DNA of 64,000 nucleotides, from NCBI GenBank assembly GCA_022823225.1, contig JAJDXM010000050.1, positions 1-64,000 of the forward strand, in the 5' to 3' direction. The notes under the pieces were generated by a model. That model had not been told where the DNA came from, searched no databases, and saw only the letters and a list, made by a program, of their open reading frames with translations. Positions 54,698-61,315 of this stretch are shown in pieces. The translations under genes and the position numbers were made by a program. Source of the stretch: Gemmatimonadota bacterium (GTDB lineage: Bacteria > Gemmatimonadota > Gemmatimonadetes > Longimicrobiales > Gaopeijiaceae). How positions within the stretch are numbered: position 1 is the first letter of the stretch; every line of letters begins with the position of its first letter.

Positions 54698-54973
54698 TTG
54701 AGCGGCCCGGAGATCTGGACGGTCGACCGCGTGGAGGCGGGCGTCGCCGTGCTCGTCCGGGACGCTGACGAGCGGACGGCCGAAGTGCCGCTCTCCGGCT
54801 TGCCGGTGGGCACCCGGGAGGGCTCGGTCCTGCGGGTGCAGGACTCCGAGGGCCGGCCGGATTGGGGGGCTGCCGTGCTCGACGAGGAACTACGGCAGGC
54901 TCGCCTCAGCGAGGCCGAGCGGATTCTCCGGCGGCTCAAGCGGCGGGATCCGGGCGGGGACGTGGTGCTGTAG
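54698..54973 (+). CDS. DUF3006-domain protein
   Basis: A 91-residue protein with IWTVDRVEAGVAVLVRDADE, VPLSGLPVGTREGSVLRV and a helical tail LSEAERILRRLKRRD, the DUF3006 pattern of a small beta-barrel-like domain. The start is a TTG at 54698, 7 nt after the upstream stop; no ATG or GTG is available without running back into the metallo-beta-lactamase gene. Function unknown; its association with ComEC-like hydrolases is recurrent. Confidence 0.75.
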   Translation: MSGPEIWTVDRVEAGVAVLVRDADERTAEVPLSGLPVGTREGSVLRVQDSEGRPDWGAAVLDEELRQARLSEAERILRRLKRRDPGGDVVL

Positions 54974-55050
54974 GAGTCCCGCTGGACGGGCTCCGCACCC
55001 GTGCGCTACGCATGTTCCCCCCGCTGAAACCATTTGCGGCAGGCTCGCGT

Positions 55051-55076
55051 ACCATATACCTTGTGGTGCAAGGTAC
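55051..55076 (+). promoter_or_regulatory. Palindromic operator candidate ahead of the PadR/prefix array
   Basis: TACCTTG-TGGTG-CAAGGTA is a perfect 7-bp inverted repeat at 55057-55075, nested in an outer GTACC ... GGTAC. It lies about 30 nt upstream of the first array gene and overlaps TATACC, a possible -10 box, with TTGCGG at 55034-55039 as a weak -35. A dimeric repressor bound here would block transcription. The PadR proteins encoded in the array are the obvious candidates. Confidence 0.6.
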
Positions 55077-55105
55077 ATTGCGGAGCATGGTAAAGGGAGC
55101 CTGGC

Positions 55106-55807
55106 ATGGAGGGCGCTGGACACAGGGGGTTCGATCTCGAGGCCCGGGTCGGCAGGTGGCGCGCGCGGCATGAGCGCACATCCTCCCTGTCGCCACGCGA
55201 GCTGGACGAGTTGGAAGATCACTTGCGCGCGCGCGTCGCGTTGCTAGTCGAGACGAGAGCGAGGCTCACTCCGAAGCAGGCGTTTGCGGTCGCGGCACAG
55301 GAACTCGGGAAGGCGGAAGCCCTGTCCGGCGAGTTCGCCAAATCGGGGAAGCTGCGGTGGCGGAAACTGCTGCTGGTGGGCTGGGCATTGTACGCGGTTT
55401 CGTTCCTCCTGCCGGTTTCCCAGGTCTATTGGACACCGGAATCGGCTATCCCCGGGCTCAGGACGGTCTGGGGATGGCAGGCGTTTGTCGGATCTTTCCT
55501 GACGACAGCGGGAAACCCCATCTCGCTGGCGAGCGGCCTTTCCAACGTTCTGGTTCTGGCGACCTTCCTGAAGCTGCGGGGCACCCGGCCTCCGGAGTCC
55601 ACCTGGCTCGTGCTCGGCCTCATCGGAGCCGCCGTGCTCAACCTCTATTGGGTTTCGGCGGGAGATCTGGATATCGGGATCGGCTACTGGGCCTGGGTAG
55701 CATCGTTTGCCTGTATCGGCTCGGCGCTCTGGATACGCGCCCGTGAGCGGGCTCCGGCCAAGCCGGCAACACCGGCCCGCACATCGGGTACGGGGGTTGT
55801 CGAATGA
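55106..55807 (+). CDS. Permease-prefix-domain membrane protein, array member 1
   Basis: A 233-residue protein. The N-terminal cytosolic helical 'permease prefix domain 1' (residues about 8-82) contains RTSSLSPRELDELEDHLRAR and FAVAAQELGKAEALSGEFAK. Four hydrophobic segments follow: WALYAVSFLLPV, ISLASGLSNVLVLATFL, WLVLGLIGAAVLNLYW and GYWAWVASFACIGSALWI. In typical family members the prefix precedes a MacB/FtsX ABC permease; here it is joined only to a four-helix bundle. The ATG has GGGAG about 7 nt upstream. First of six paralogues, just behind the palindromic operator. Function unknown. Confidence 0.8.
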   Translation: MEGAGHRGFDLEARVGRWRARHERTSSLSPRELDELEDHLRARVALLVETRARLTPKQAFAVAAQELGKAEALSGEFAKSGKLRWRKLLLVGWALYAVSFLLPVSQVYWTPESAIPGLRTVWGWQAFVGSFLTTAGNPISLASGLSNVLVLATFLKLRGTRPPESTWLVLGLIGAAVLNLYWVSAGDLDIGIGYWAWVASFACIGSALWIRARERAPAKPATPARTSGTGVVE

Positions 55808-55826
55808 CTGTCAAGAGGAGATGGCG

Positions 55827-56531
55827 ATGTTTGATCTGGATCGCGAAGTAAGACGCTGGCGAGAGCGTCAGGAGTGCACGTCATCGCTTGCGGCAGCCGA
55901 GCTGGACGAGTTGGAGGATCACCTGCGCGCACGCGTCAATCTGGAGATGGAGCTGATGGCGGTGCCGAGCCGCCGCCGGGCGTTCGCGCTCGCGTGTGAG
56001 GGGATCGGCGAGTCGAACGCGCTGTCCAGGGAATTCGCGAAGGCGGGTACGCCCCGGTGGCGGAAGGTGATGATCGCCGGGTGGACAATGTTCGGAGCGT
56101 CCCTGGTGTTGCCGGTCGCGACATACGATCGAGAGTTGGTTCGTTACGGCTTCGAAGTCCTCTTGACCTTGAGCGGTTTCAACCCGCCGACCCTCTCGAA
56201 CCTCATCGTCCTTTTGACGGTCCCGACCCTGTGGAATGCCCGGCACCTCCGCGGCCGCTGGCTGCCGCGACTGCTGGCGGGACTGCTGGGAGCGGTAGGG
56301 ATCTTCGCCCTGGTATTCGGCTTGGTGCTTACCTTTTGGCCGGAAGTGATCATCTCGGGGTTGGCCGGGTACCAACGGGCCATGTTCGCCAGCGCTCTGG
56401 GCCTCGGATTCTGGCTCTGGGCCGGCTCACTCCTCCCAGTCGCCACCGCCCTCGTGCTTCGCGCGCGTCACTTCGGGCAGATGCAGCCCGGGGCGTCGTT
56501 CACCGGCGCGAACGAAGGAGCATTCGAATGA
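55827..56531 (+). CDS. Permease-prefix-domain membrane protein, array member 2
   Basis: A 234-residue paralogue: prefix (MFDLDREVRRWRERQECTSS, ELDELEDHLRARVNLEMELM), then SREFAKAGTPRWRK at the membrane entry and four hydrophobic segments ending in LGFWLWAGSLLPVATALVLR. The second of two nearby ATGs (55827) has AGAGGAG at ideal distance; the first is at 55821. It is the most divergent in the prefix (LACEGIGESNALS). The stop overlaps the start of PadR copy 1 (ATGA), so membrane protein and regulator are coupled. Confidence 0.8.
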   Translation: MFDLDREVRRWRERQECTSSLAAAELDELEDHLRARVNLEMELMAVPSRRRAFALACEGIGESNALSREFAKAGTPRWRKVMIAGWTMFGASLVLPVATYDRELVRYGFEVLLTLSGFNPPTLSNLIVLLTVPTLWNARHLRGRWLPRLLAGLLGAVGIFALVFGLVLTFWPEVIISGLAGYQRAMFASALGLGFWLWAGSLLPVATALVLRARHFGQMQPGASFTGANEGAFE

Positions 56532-56869
56532 AGAAACAGGTGTCCAAGGAACTCGTCGCCGCCTCGTCCCGCCCGATGGTCCTCTCGATCCTGGCGGGCG
56601 GCGAGAGCTACGGCTACGAAATCCTCAAGCAGGTCAAGCTGCTCTCGGGCGGCAAGCTGGAGTGGTCGGACGGCATGCTCTACCCCGTCCTGCACCGGCT
56701 GGAGCGCGACGGGCTGATCTCCGGCCGCTGGCAACTCACCGACGAGGGCCGGCGTCGCAAGTACTACAGGCTGACCACGCGCGGCAAGCGCCAGCTGGCC
56801 ACCGACCGCGAGGCCTGGCGAACGGTGCACGGAGCCCTCGAACTGTCATGGGGAGGGAGCAATGTCTGA
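56528..56869 (+). CDS. PadR-family transcriptional repressor, copy 1
   Basis: A 113-residue winged-helix repressor. PMVLSILAGGESYGYEILKQ is the helix-turn-helix opening, DGMLYPVLHRLERDGLISGRW the recognition helix and wing, and GRRRKYYRLTTRGKRQL the wing strand. The short C-terminal helix is of the PadR-s2 type that dimerises. It differs from copy 2 at 11 of 113 positions. It is translated from an ATGA overlap and overlaps the next membrane-protein gene by 8 nt, so it probably represses its own array. Confidence 0.93.
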   Translation: MKKQVSKELVAASSRPMVLSILAGGESYGYEILKQVKLLSGGKLEWSDGMLYPVLHRLERDGLISGRWQLTDEGRRRKYYRLTTRGKRQLATDREAWRTVHGALELSWGGSNV

Positions 56870-57554
56870 TCTGGATGCAAGAATCCGGGACTGGAGGCAG
56901 CTGCAGGAACGCGAGACCTCCCTTTCACCTCGCGAGCTGGATGAACTCGAGGACCACCTTCGGGCGCATGCCGACCTCGAAATGGAGCTGAACGCGGTGC
57001 TGACGCCGGAGCAGGCGTTCGCGATCGCGCGGCGCGAACTGGGCAAGCCGGCGACCCTGTCGAAGGAGTTCGCGAAGGCGGGGCAGCCGAGGTGGAGGCG
57101 GCTGGTTTTCGCCGGATGCGCCATGTTCGTGGTGTCGTTTGCTCTGCCCGCGGTGGGCGAACTCACGACGAACCACGGACTCTTCATCATGAATCACGGC
57201 GCCGTCTCGGGCTGGGGTGCTTTCTCGAATGCGCTTTTCTGGGGTGACGGACTCGGCACAGTGAGCGCGTTGACCAACCTGCTCATGGTCGCCGGCCTTG
57301 TTACCCTGGCGATCAGGCGCCGGCCGCCCAGGCGGTGGTTTCCCGCGCTTCTGGCATTGGCAGGAGTCATGAACCTGGTTTATTGGCCGATCTTTGCGGT
57401 GTCGAGGGGTGATCCGCTCACGCTTCTTCTGCCGGGCTACTGGGCCTGGGCAGCCTCGTTCTTCTGCGTGTCGGGAGGGCTGTGGATGCTCGCCAGGGAG
57501 CGGGCGGGCGCCTTCTTCGGCCCCAGCCGCGAACTCCAGCCAGGGGAGGAGTAG
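56862..57554 (+). CDS. Permease-prefix-domain membrane protein, array member 3
   Basis: A 230-residue paralogue. The prefix shows ETSLSPRELDELEDHLRAHA, AFAIARRELGKPATLSKEFA and KAGQPRWRRLVFAG. About four hydrophobic segments follow, the last being PGYWAWAASFFCVSGGLWML, closest to members 1 and 6. The start ATG lies within the end of PadR copy 1. First gene of the second membrane-membrane-PadR unit. Confidence 0.8.
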   Translation: MSDLDARIRDWRQLQERETSLSPRELDELEDHLRAHADLEMELNAVLTPEQAFAIARRELGKPATLSKEFAKAGQPRWRRLVFAGCAMFVVSFALPAVGELTTNHGLFIMNHGAVSGWGAFSNALFWGDGLGTVSALTNLLMVAGLVTLAIRRRPPRRWFPALLALAGVMNLVYWPIFAVSRGDPLTLLLPGYWAWAASFFCVSGGLWMLARERAGAFFGPSRELQPGEE

Positions 57555-58292
57555 ATGTTCGATCCGGACGGAGAGATTCGGCGCTGGCGGGAGCGGCAGG
57601 AGCGCGAGACCTCCCTGTCTCCGCGCGAGCTGGACGAGCTGGAGGACCATCTGCGGGCACGGGTGCAACTGGAGCGGGAGCTCGATCCGGTGCTGCCACC
57701 GGCCCAGGCTTTCACGATCGCCCTGCGCAATCTGGGCGAGCCCGTTGCGCTGTCGAAGGAATTCGCGAAGGCAGGGAGGCCGCGCTGGCGGCGGTGGCTC
57801 CTTACCGGCTGGGCGATGTACGGCGCGTCCTGGTTTCTCCCGGTGATCGATGCGCCGTTTTTCGGCACCGTCCGGGGGTACGAGACGCTGGAATGGGCAG
57901 GCGGCGTGACCGGTGCACTACTCTTCTGCTGCTCCAACCTTGCCATGGCAGCGACCGCGCTGGTGCTCTGGCGCGCCCGCCTTTCAGCCAACCGCTGGGT
58001 TTGGCGATCGGTGGGAGCCGTTGGCGTGTCCGCGCTCGTCTGGATGGGCGGAGGCCTGATCTATGGCTCGATTCAGCGCGGCGACATGAGCTTGATGGTC
58101 CCTCCCGTACTCACGGTGGGTTTCTGGACCTGGGCCGCTTCGTACATCTGCGTGGCGGCCGCGCTGCGGCTGCGTGCAAGGGACGGGGCGTCTGCAGCGG
58201 TGAGAGCTGTGGAAGCGATTGCGCCAGGCGCTCCCGCCCGGGGCACCTCGCCCGATGCAACCGAGGGACTCCGGCGATCGTACCGGACATAG
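57555..58292 (+). CDS. Permease-prefix-domain membrane protein, array member 4
   Basis: A 245-residue paralogue whose ATG abuts the stop of member 3. The prefix (MFDPDGEIRRWRERQERETS, ELDELEDHLRARVQLERELD) is followed by GWAMYGASWFLPV, a cysteine-containing second helix (GALLFCCSNLAMAATALVLW) and a last helix VGFWTWAASYICVAAALRLR. The C-terminal tail is longer than in the others. PadR copy 2 follows after 10 nt. Confidence 0.8.
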   Translation: MFDPDGEIRRWRERQERETSLSPRELDELEDHLRARVQLERELDPVLPPAQAFTIALRNLGEPVALSKEFAKAGRPRWRRWLLTGWAMYGASWFLPVIDAPFFGTVRGYETLEWAGGVTGALLFCCSNLAMAATALVLWRARLSANRWVWRSVGAVGVSALVWMGGGLIYGSIQRGDMSLMVPPVLTVGFWTWAASYICVAAALRLRARDGASAAVRAVEAIAPGAPARGTSPDATEGLRRSYRT

Positions 58293-58302
58293 GAGCGATG
58301 CA

Positions 58303-58644
58303 ATGAAGAAACAGGTATCCAGGGAGCTCGTGGCCGCTTCGTCGCGCCCCATGGTGCTTTCCATCCTGGCGGGCGGAGAGAACTACGGCTACGAGATCCT
58401 CAAGCAGGTCAAGCTGCTGTCGGGCGGCAAGCTGGAGTGGTCGGACGGAATGCTCTACCCCGTCCTGCACCGGCTGGAGCGGGACGGGGTGATCGCGAGC
58501 CGCTGGCAACTGACCGAAGAGGGACGGCGTCGGAAGTACTACAGATTGACGGGTCGCGGAAAGCGCCAGCTGGCGGCCGATCGCGAGAACTGGCGCACGG
58601 TCCACGGGGCCCTCGAGGCATCATGGGGAGGCAGCCATGTATGA
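58303..58644 (+). CDS. PadR-family transcriptional repressor, copy 2
   Basis: A 113-residue near-duplicate of copy 1 (about 90% identical), with the entire SGGKLEWSDGMLYPVLHRLE recognition segment unchanged. Substitutions cluster after it (GVIASRW against GLISGRW) and near the C-terminus. An unchanged recognition helix suggests both copies bind the same operator and may form mixed dimers. GGAG lies about 8 nt upstream of the ATG; the stop overlaps member 5 by 8 nt, exactly as copy 1 overlaps member 3. Confidence 0.93.
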   Translation: MKKQVSRELVAASSRPMVLSILAGGENYGYEILKQVKLLSGGKLEWSDGMLYPVLHRLERDGVIASRWQLTEEGRRRKYYRLTGRGKRQLAADRENWRTVHGALEASWGGSHV

Positions 58645-59299
58645 TCTGGACGGACGGGTTCGGCAGTGGCGGGAGCGGCAGGAGCGCACCTCGTCGCTGT
58701 CGCCAAGGGAGTTGGACGAGCTGGAGGACCATCTGCGCGCGCGGGTCGACCTAGAGATGGAGCTGAACGCGGTAATGGCGCCGGAGCGCGCGTTCGCGAT
58801 CGCCCGGCACGAGCTGGGCGAGGCGGCGGCGCTGTCGAAGGAGTTCGCGAAGGTTGGCAAGCCGAGGTGGCGGCGGTGGCTGGTGGCGGGGTGGGCCGCG
58901 TATGTGGCGGCGTGGTTCCTGCCGGTGGCGAAGATAGGACTGTTCGGCGGCGTGGACGTGTTCTACGGACATGAACTGTTCCGCGATTCGGAGCTTCTTG
59001 TTTTCGTTCCGGTCCACCTGGCGATGCTGGCAACCGTTTCGGCGCTGTGGGGTGGACGCATCTCCCGCGCGCGGTGGCTGCGCCGGCTCCTCGGGTGCGC
59101 GGGCGGCCTGGTTCTCGGGTTCATGGTCGCGGCCGCGTGCTACGCTGTCTCCACCGAAGGCCTGGGCATGTTGTCCTGGTTCGTCCAGATCCCGTTGGCG
59201 ATCTGGTCCTGGGGCGCCTCCATGGTGTGCGCGGCGGTCGGGCTGCGATTGCGCGCGAAGGAGTGGGCGTCGGCGACCCCGAAGAGAGTATCCGCATAG
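58637..59299 (+). CDS. Permease-prefix-domain membrane protein, array member 5
   Basis: A 220-residue paralogue, the shortest. Prefix: MYDLDGRVRQWRERQERTSS, DLEMELNAVMAPERAFAIAR and SKEFAKVGKPRWRRWL. Hydrophobic segments include AAYVAAWFLPVA, LLVFVPVHLAMLATVSALW, LLGCAGGLVLGFMVAAACYA and LAIWSWGASMVCAAVGLRLR. It opens the third unit and overlaps PadR copy 2 by 8 nt. Confidence 0.8.
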   Translation: MYDLDGRVRQWRERQERTSSLSPRELDELEDHLRARVDLEMELNAVMAPERAFAIARHELGEAAALSKEFAKVGKPRWRRWLVAGWAAYVAAWFLPVAKIGLFGGVDVFYGHELFRDSELLVFVPVHLAMLATVSALWGGRISRARWLRRLLGCAGGLVLGFMVAAACYAVSTEGLGMLSWFVQIPLAIWSWGASMVCAAVGLRLRAKEWASATPKRVSA

Positions 59300-59316
59300 T
59301 CCACCGGAGGCAGACG

Positions 59317-60030
59317 ATGTTCGATCTGGACGTGGAGATTCGGCGCTGGCGGGAGCGGCGGGAGCACACGTCGTCACTGTCGCCGCGCGAGCTGGACGAG
59401 CTGGAGGACCACCTGCGCGCGCGGGTCGATCTGGAGATGGAGATCAACCGAGTGCTGGCGCCGGAGCGGGCGTTCGCGATCGCGCGGCGGGAGCTGGGGA
59501 AGCCGGCAGCGCTCGAGAAGGAGTTCGCGAAGGCGGGGAAGCCGAGGTGGAGGCGGTGGCTGCTGGCGGGGTGGGCGGTTTTTGCGGCTTCGTTTTGTCT
59601 GCCGGTGGTGAACCTGGGTTCCTTCCTGGGGGGATGGGCCTTCGGCTGGGAGGCGGCGATCCTTCCGTTCATCGCCCTTTCCCCGCCCCCATTGCTTGGC
59701 GATCCGGGTCCACTGTCTCCGGGAGAGGTCGTTTCTCTCCTTCCCGCCTTCCTCAGCTCACTCACCAACCTTTTGATGCTTGCCACGCTGCTGGAGCTGC
59801 GCGCCACGCGGCCACGCCGGACTCGCTGGCTGGCCGGGCTTGTCGGCGGAGGCGCGGCGCTCAACCTCCAATGGTTGCTCGGGTGGGCGGAACCGGTCGT
59901 GTTTCCTCCGCTGGGCATGGGGATCGGCTATTGGGCCTGGATTGCGTCCTTCTTCTGCGTCGCCACGGCCCTGTGGATGCGCGTCAGGGAGCTGAAGCCG
60001 GCCAGACCGCAGCCGTCGGGGGCTCGATAG
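59317..60030 (+). CDS. Permease-prefix-domain membrane protein, array member 6
   Basis: A 237-residue paralogue closing the array. Prefix: MFDLDVEIRRWRERREHTSS, VDLEMEINRVLAPERAFAIA and KEFAKAGKPRWRRWLLAGWA. Four hydrophobic segments follow, the last being GIGYWAWIASFFCVATALWM. GGAGG lies about 7 nt upstream of the ATG. No PadR follows: the third unit ends here, and a HEPN/MNT pair lies on the opposite strand. Confidence 0.8.
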   Translation: MFDLDVEIRRWRERREHTSSLSPRELDELEDHLRARVDLEMEINRVLAPERAFAIARRELGKPAALEKEFAKAGKPRWRRWLLAGWAVFAASFCLPVVNLGSFLGGWAFGWEAAILPFIALSPPPLLGDPGPLSPGEVVSLLPAFLSSLTNLLMLATLLELRATRPRRTRWLAGLVGGGAALNLQWLLGWAEPVVFPPLGMGIGYWAWIASFFCVATALWMRVRELKPARPQPSGAR

Positions 60031-60057
60031 CCTGTCTCGCGCGGGCCTGGTCTCCAG

Positions 60058-60426
60058 CTACGGAGCCGCGCCGAGCACCCAGACGGCCTCTTCGTCCATC
60101 ATTCGCGCGAACCGCCCGCCCCTCCGTCTCATGCGCTCCCATTCTTCGATGGTGTAGACGAGCAGGTCGGTGGGCACCGGCAGGCGCTCGCAGGGCCACT
60201 CGCGGTTGCGCTCCAGCCGGGGCACCTCGCTCTCGCTGACGACAGCCACGAGATCGAGATCACTGCCGAACCCCGTATCGCCGCGCGCATGGGAGCCGAA
60301 GCAGGCGAGCGCGACCAGATCGGGTCGAGTCGCCGCCAGGGCATTGGCCCAATCCCGAAGGGCCCCCAAAACCTGATCAGGCGTCGGCCAGCGCTTTACG
60401 AACGTAGTCGAGGACGTTACGGGCAT
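60058..60426 (-). CDS. MNT-type minimal nucleotidyltransferase (antitoxin of the HEPN/MNT pair)
   Basis: A 122-residue protein with an intact GSx10DxD active site (CFGSHARGDTGFGSDLDLVA), as in MntA antitoxins that inactivate HEPN RNases by adding AMP to a tyrosine. The C-terminus (TDLLVYTIEEWERM) fits the family. As drawn it overlaps the HEPN gene by 50 nt from an ATG; a TTG at 60369 just after the HEPN stop is an alternative start. It is convergent with the last array gene, 27 nt away. Confidence 0.88.
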   Translation of the reverse strand: MPVTSSTTFVKRWPTPDQVLGALRDWANALAATRPDLVALACFGSHARGDTGFGSDLDLVAVVSESEVPRLERNREWPCERLPVPTDLLVYTIEEWERMRRRGGRFARMMDEEAVWVLGAAP

Positions 60427-60778
60427 ATTCCACCGCCTGCGAACTGTGCAGTGATCCGTAGTGCTCGAAAGCCGGGCCTTCGTCGTGCCCGTTCGGATAT
60501 CTGGCAGGAATGTAGTAGTTGTCCAGCACCCGCGCCCTCTCGATCAGTTCCCGCGGCGGCGGGTCGGGCAACTCGCCGAGCAGCCTTGCCGCGGCATGAC
60601 CCCACGCCTCCTGACCGTGCGCCAGGTGGAGCGCCCTGGCTGCCTTTTCCGACGCCTGATGAGCAGCAAAGCACGCCCAGTCGTGCCTGCCATCCTCGTG
60701 CGAGGCGATGGCTTGTTCCAGGTCGTGTTCGGCCTGGGCGAACCAGTCTTTTGATCGGTTCGGCATTGGTCGGCTCAT
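60377..60778 (-). CDS. HEPN-domain protein (toxin of the HEPN/MNT pair)
   Basis: A 133-residue all-helical protein. KDWFAQAEHDLEQAIASHED and CFAAHQASEKAARALHLAHG form the first helices. VLDNYYIPARYPNGHDEG carries the Rx4H ribonuclease motif (Arg-Tyr-Pro-Asn-Gly-His) and the Tyr-rich stretch that is AMPylated in HepT proteins. Encoded upstream of its MNT partner in the usual order, it should be an RNase kept inactive by AMPylation. Confidence 0.88.
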   Translation of the reverse strand: MSRPMPNRSKDWFAQAEHDLEQAIASHEDGRHDWACFAAHQASEKAARALHLAHGQEAWGHAAARLLGELPDPPPRELIERARVLDNYYIPARYPNGHDEGPAFEHYGSLHSSQAVEYARNVLDYVRKALADA

Positions 60779-60967
60779 CGCTGATCGGTGGATACCGCTG
60801 GGAACTGCCCTGTGGTGGAGAAGCTAACGCCAGATCGTGCGGGAACGAACCCACGGCTGCAGCCTCTGACCGACATGTTGACCACCGCCCGTTCGGGAGG
60901 AGACACGCCTTCGGGTTCGCCGGTGACACACTGGCGCCGGTTTGCGGTCGCGGCTACCCTGAGCACC

Positions 60968-61204
60968 ATGACCAAGCCACATCCATCCCGTATGAGACGG
61001 CCGGTAACTTCGTTCTCGGCAACTTTCGGACTCAGTTACGTCGTCTGCGATGACGGTGCGGTGTTCAGATACGATGAGCCGGGCTGGGAGGAGGTGTCGC
61101 CGATCCCGGGTTCGCCACGGGCGGAAGAGGTTGACCATCCGGCCCCGAAGCTCCTCGGTCCGGCTGGCGCGACCACGCTGCCGCGGGCGGCATCCGAGGG
61201 GTGA
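60968..61204 (+). CDS. Possible small protein of unknown function
   Basis: A 78-codon frame whose middle, LSYVVCDDGAVFRYDEPGWE followed by EVSPIPGSPRAEE, looks like a single beta-propeller-type blade or a small domain of the 'CDDG' kind seen in short hypothetical proteins. The frame is open further upstream (from 60788), so the start is unknown. No ribosome site is evident. The rest of the 60779-61315 gap shows no other gene. Confidence 0.35.
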   Translation: MTKPHPSRMRRPVTSFSATFGLSYVVCDDGAVFRYDEPGWEEVSPIPGSPRAEEVDHPAPKLLGPAGATTLPRAASEG

Positions 61205-61315
61205 CTCTCCGGACATGTGAAACCCCATATCCAGCCTCCACCCGCTTCCCCCCCGCCCCGCCCGCGCGTACGTTGCCATCGGACTGATCTCCCCCTTGCC
61301 GAAAGCGACGTGATC

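Noticed and set aside
55106-60030. Array members taken as MacB/FtsX-type ABC permeases
   Set aside because: Each is only 220-245 residues with about four helices after the prefix; no MacB periplasmic domain, FtsX core or ATPase is present.
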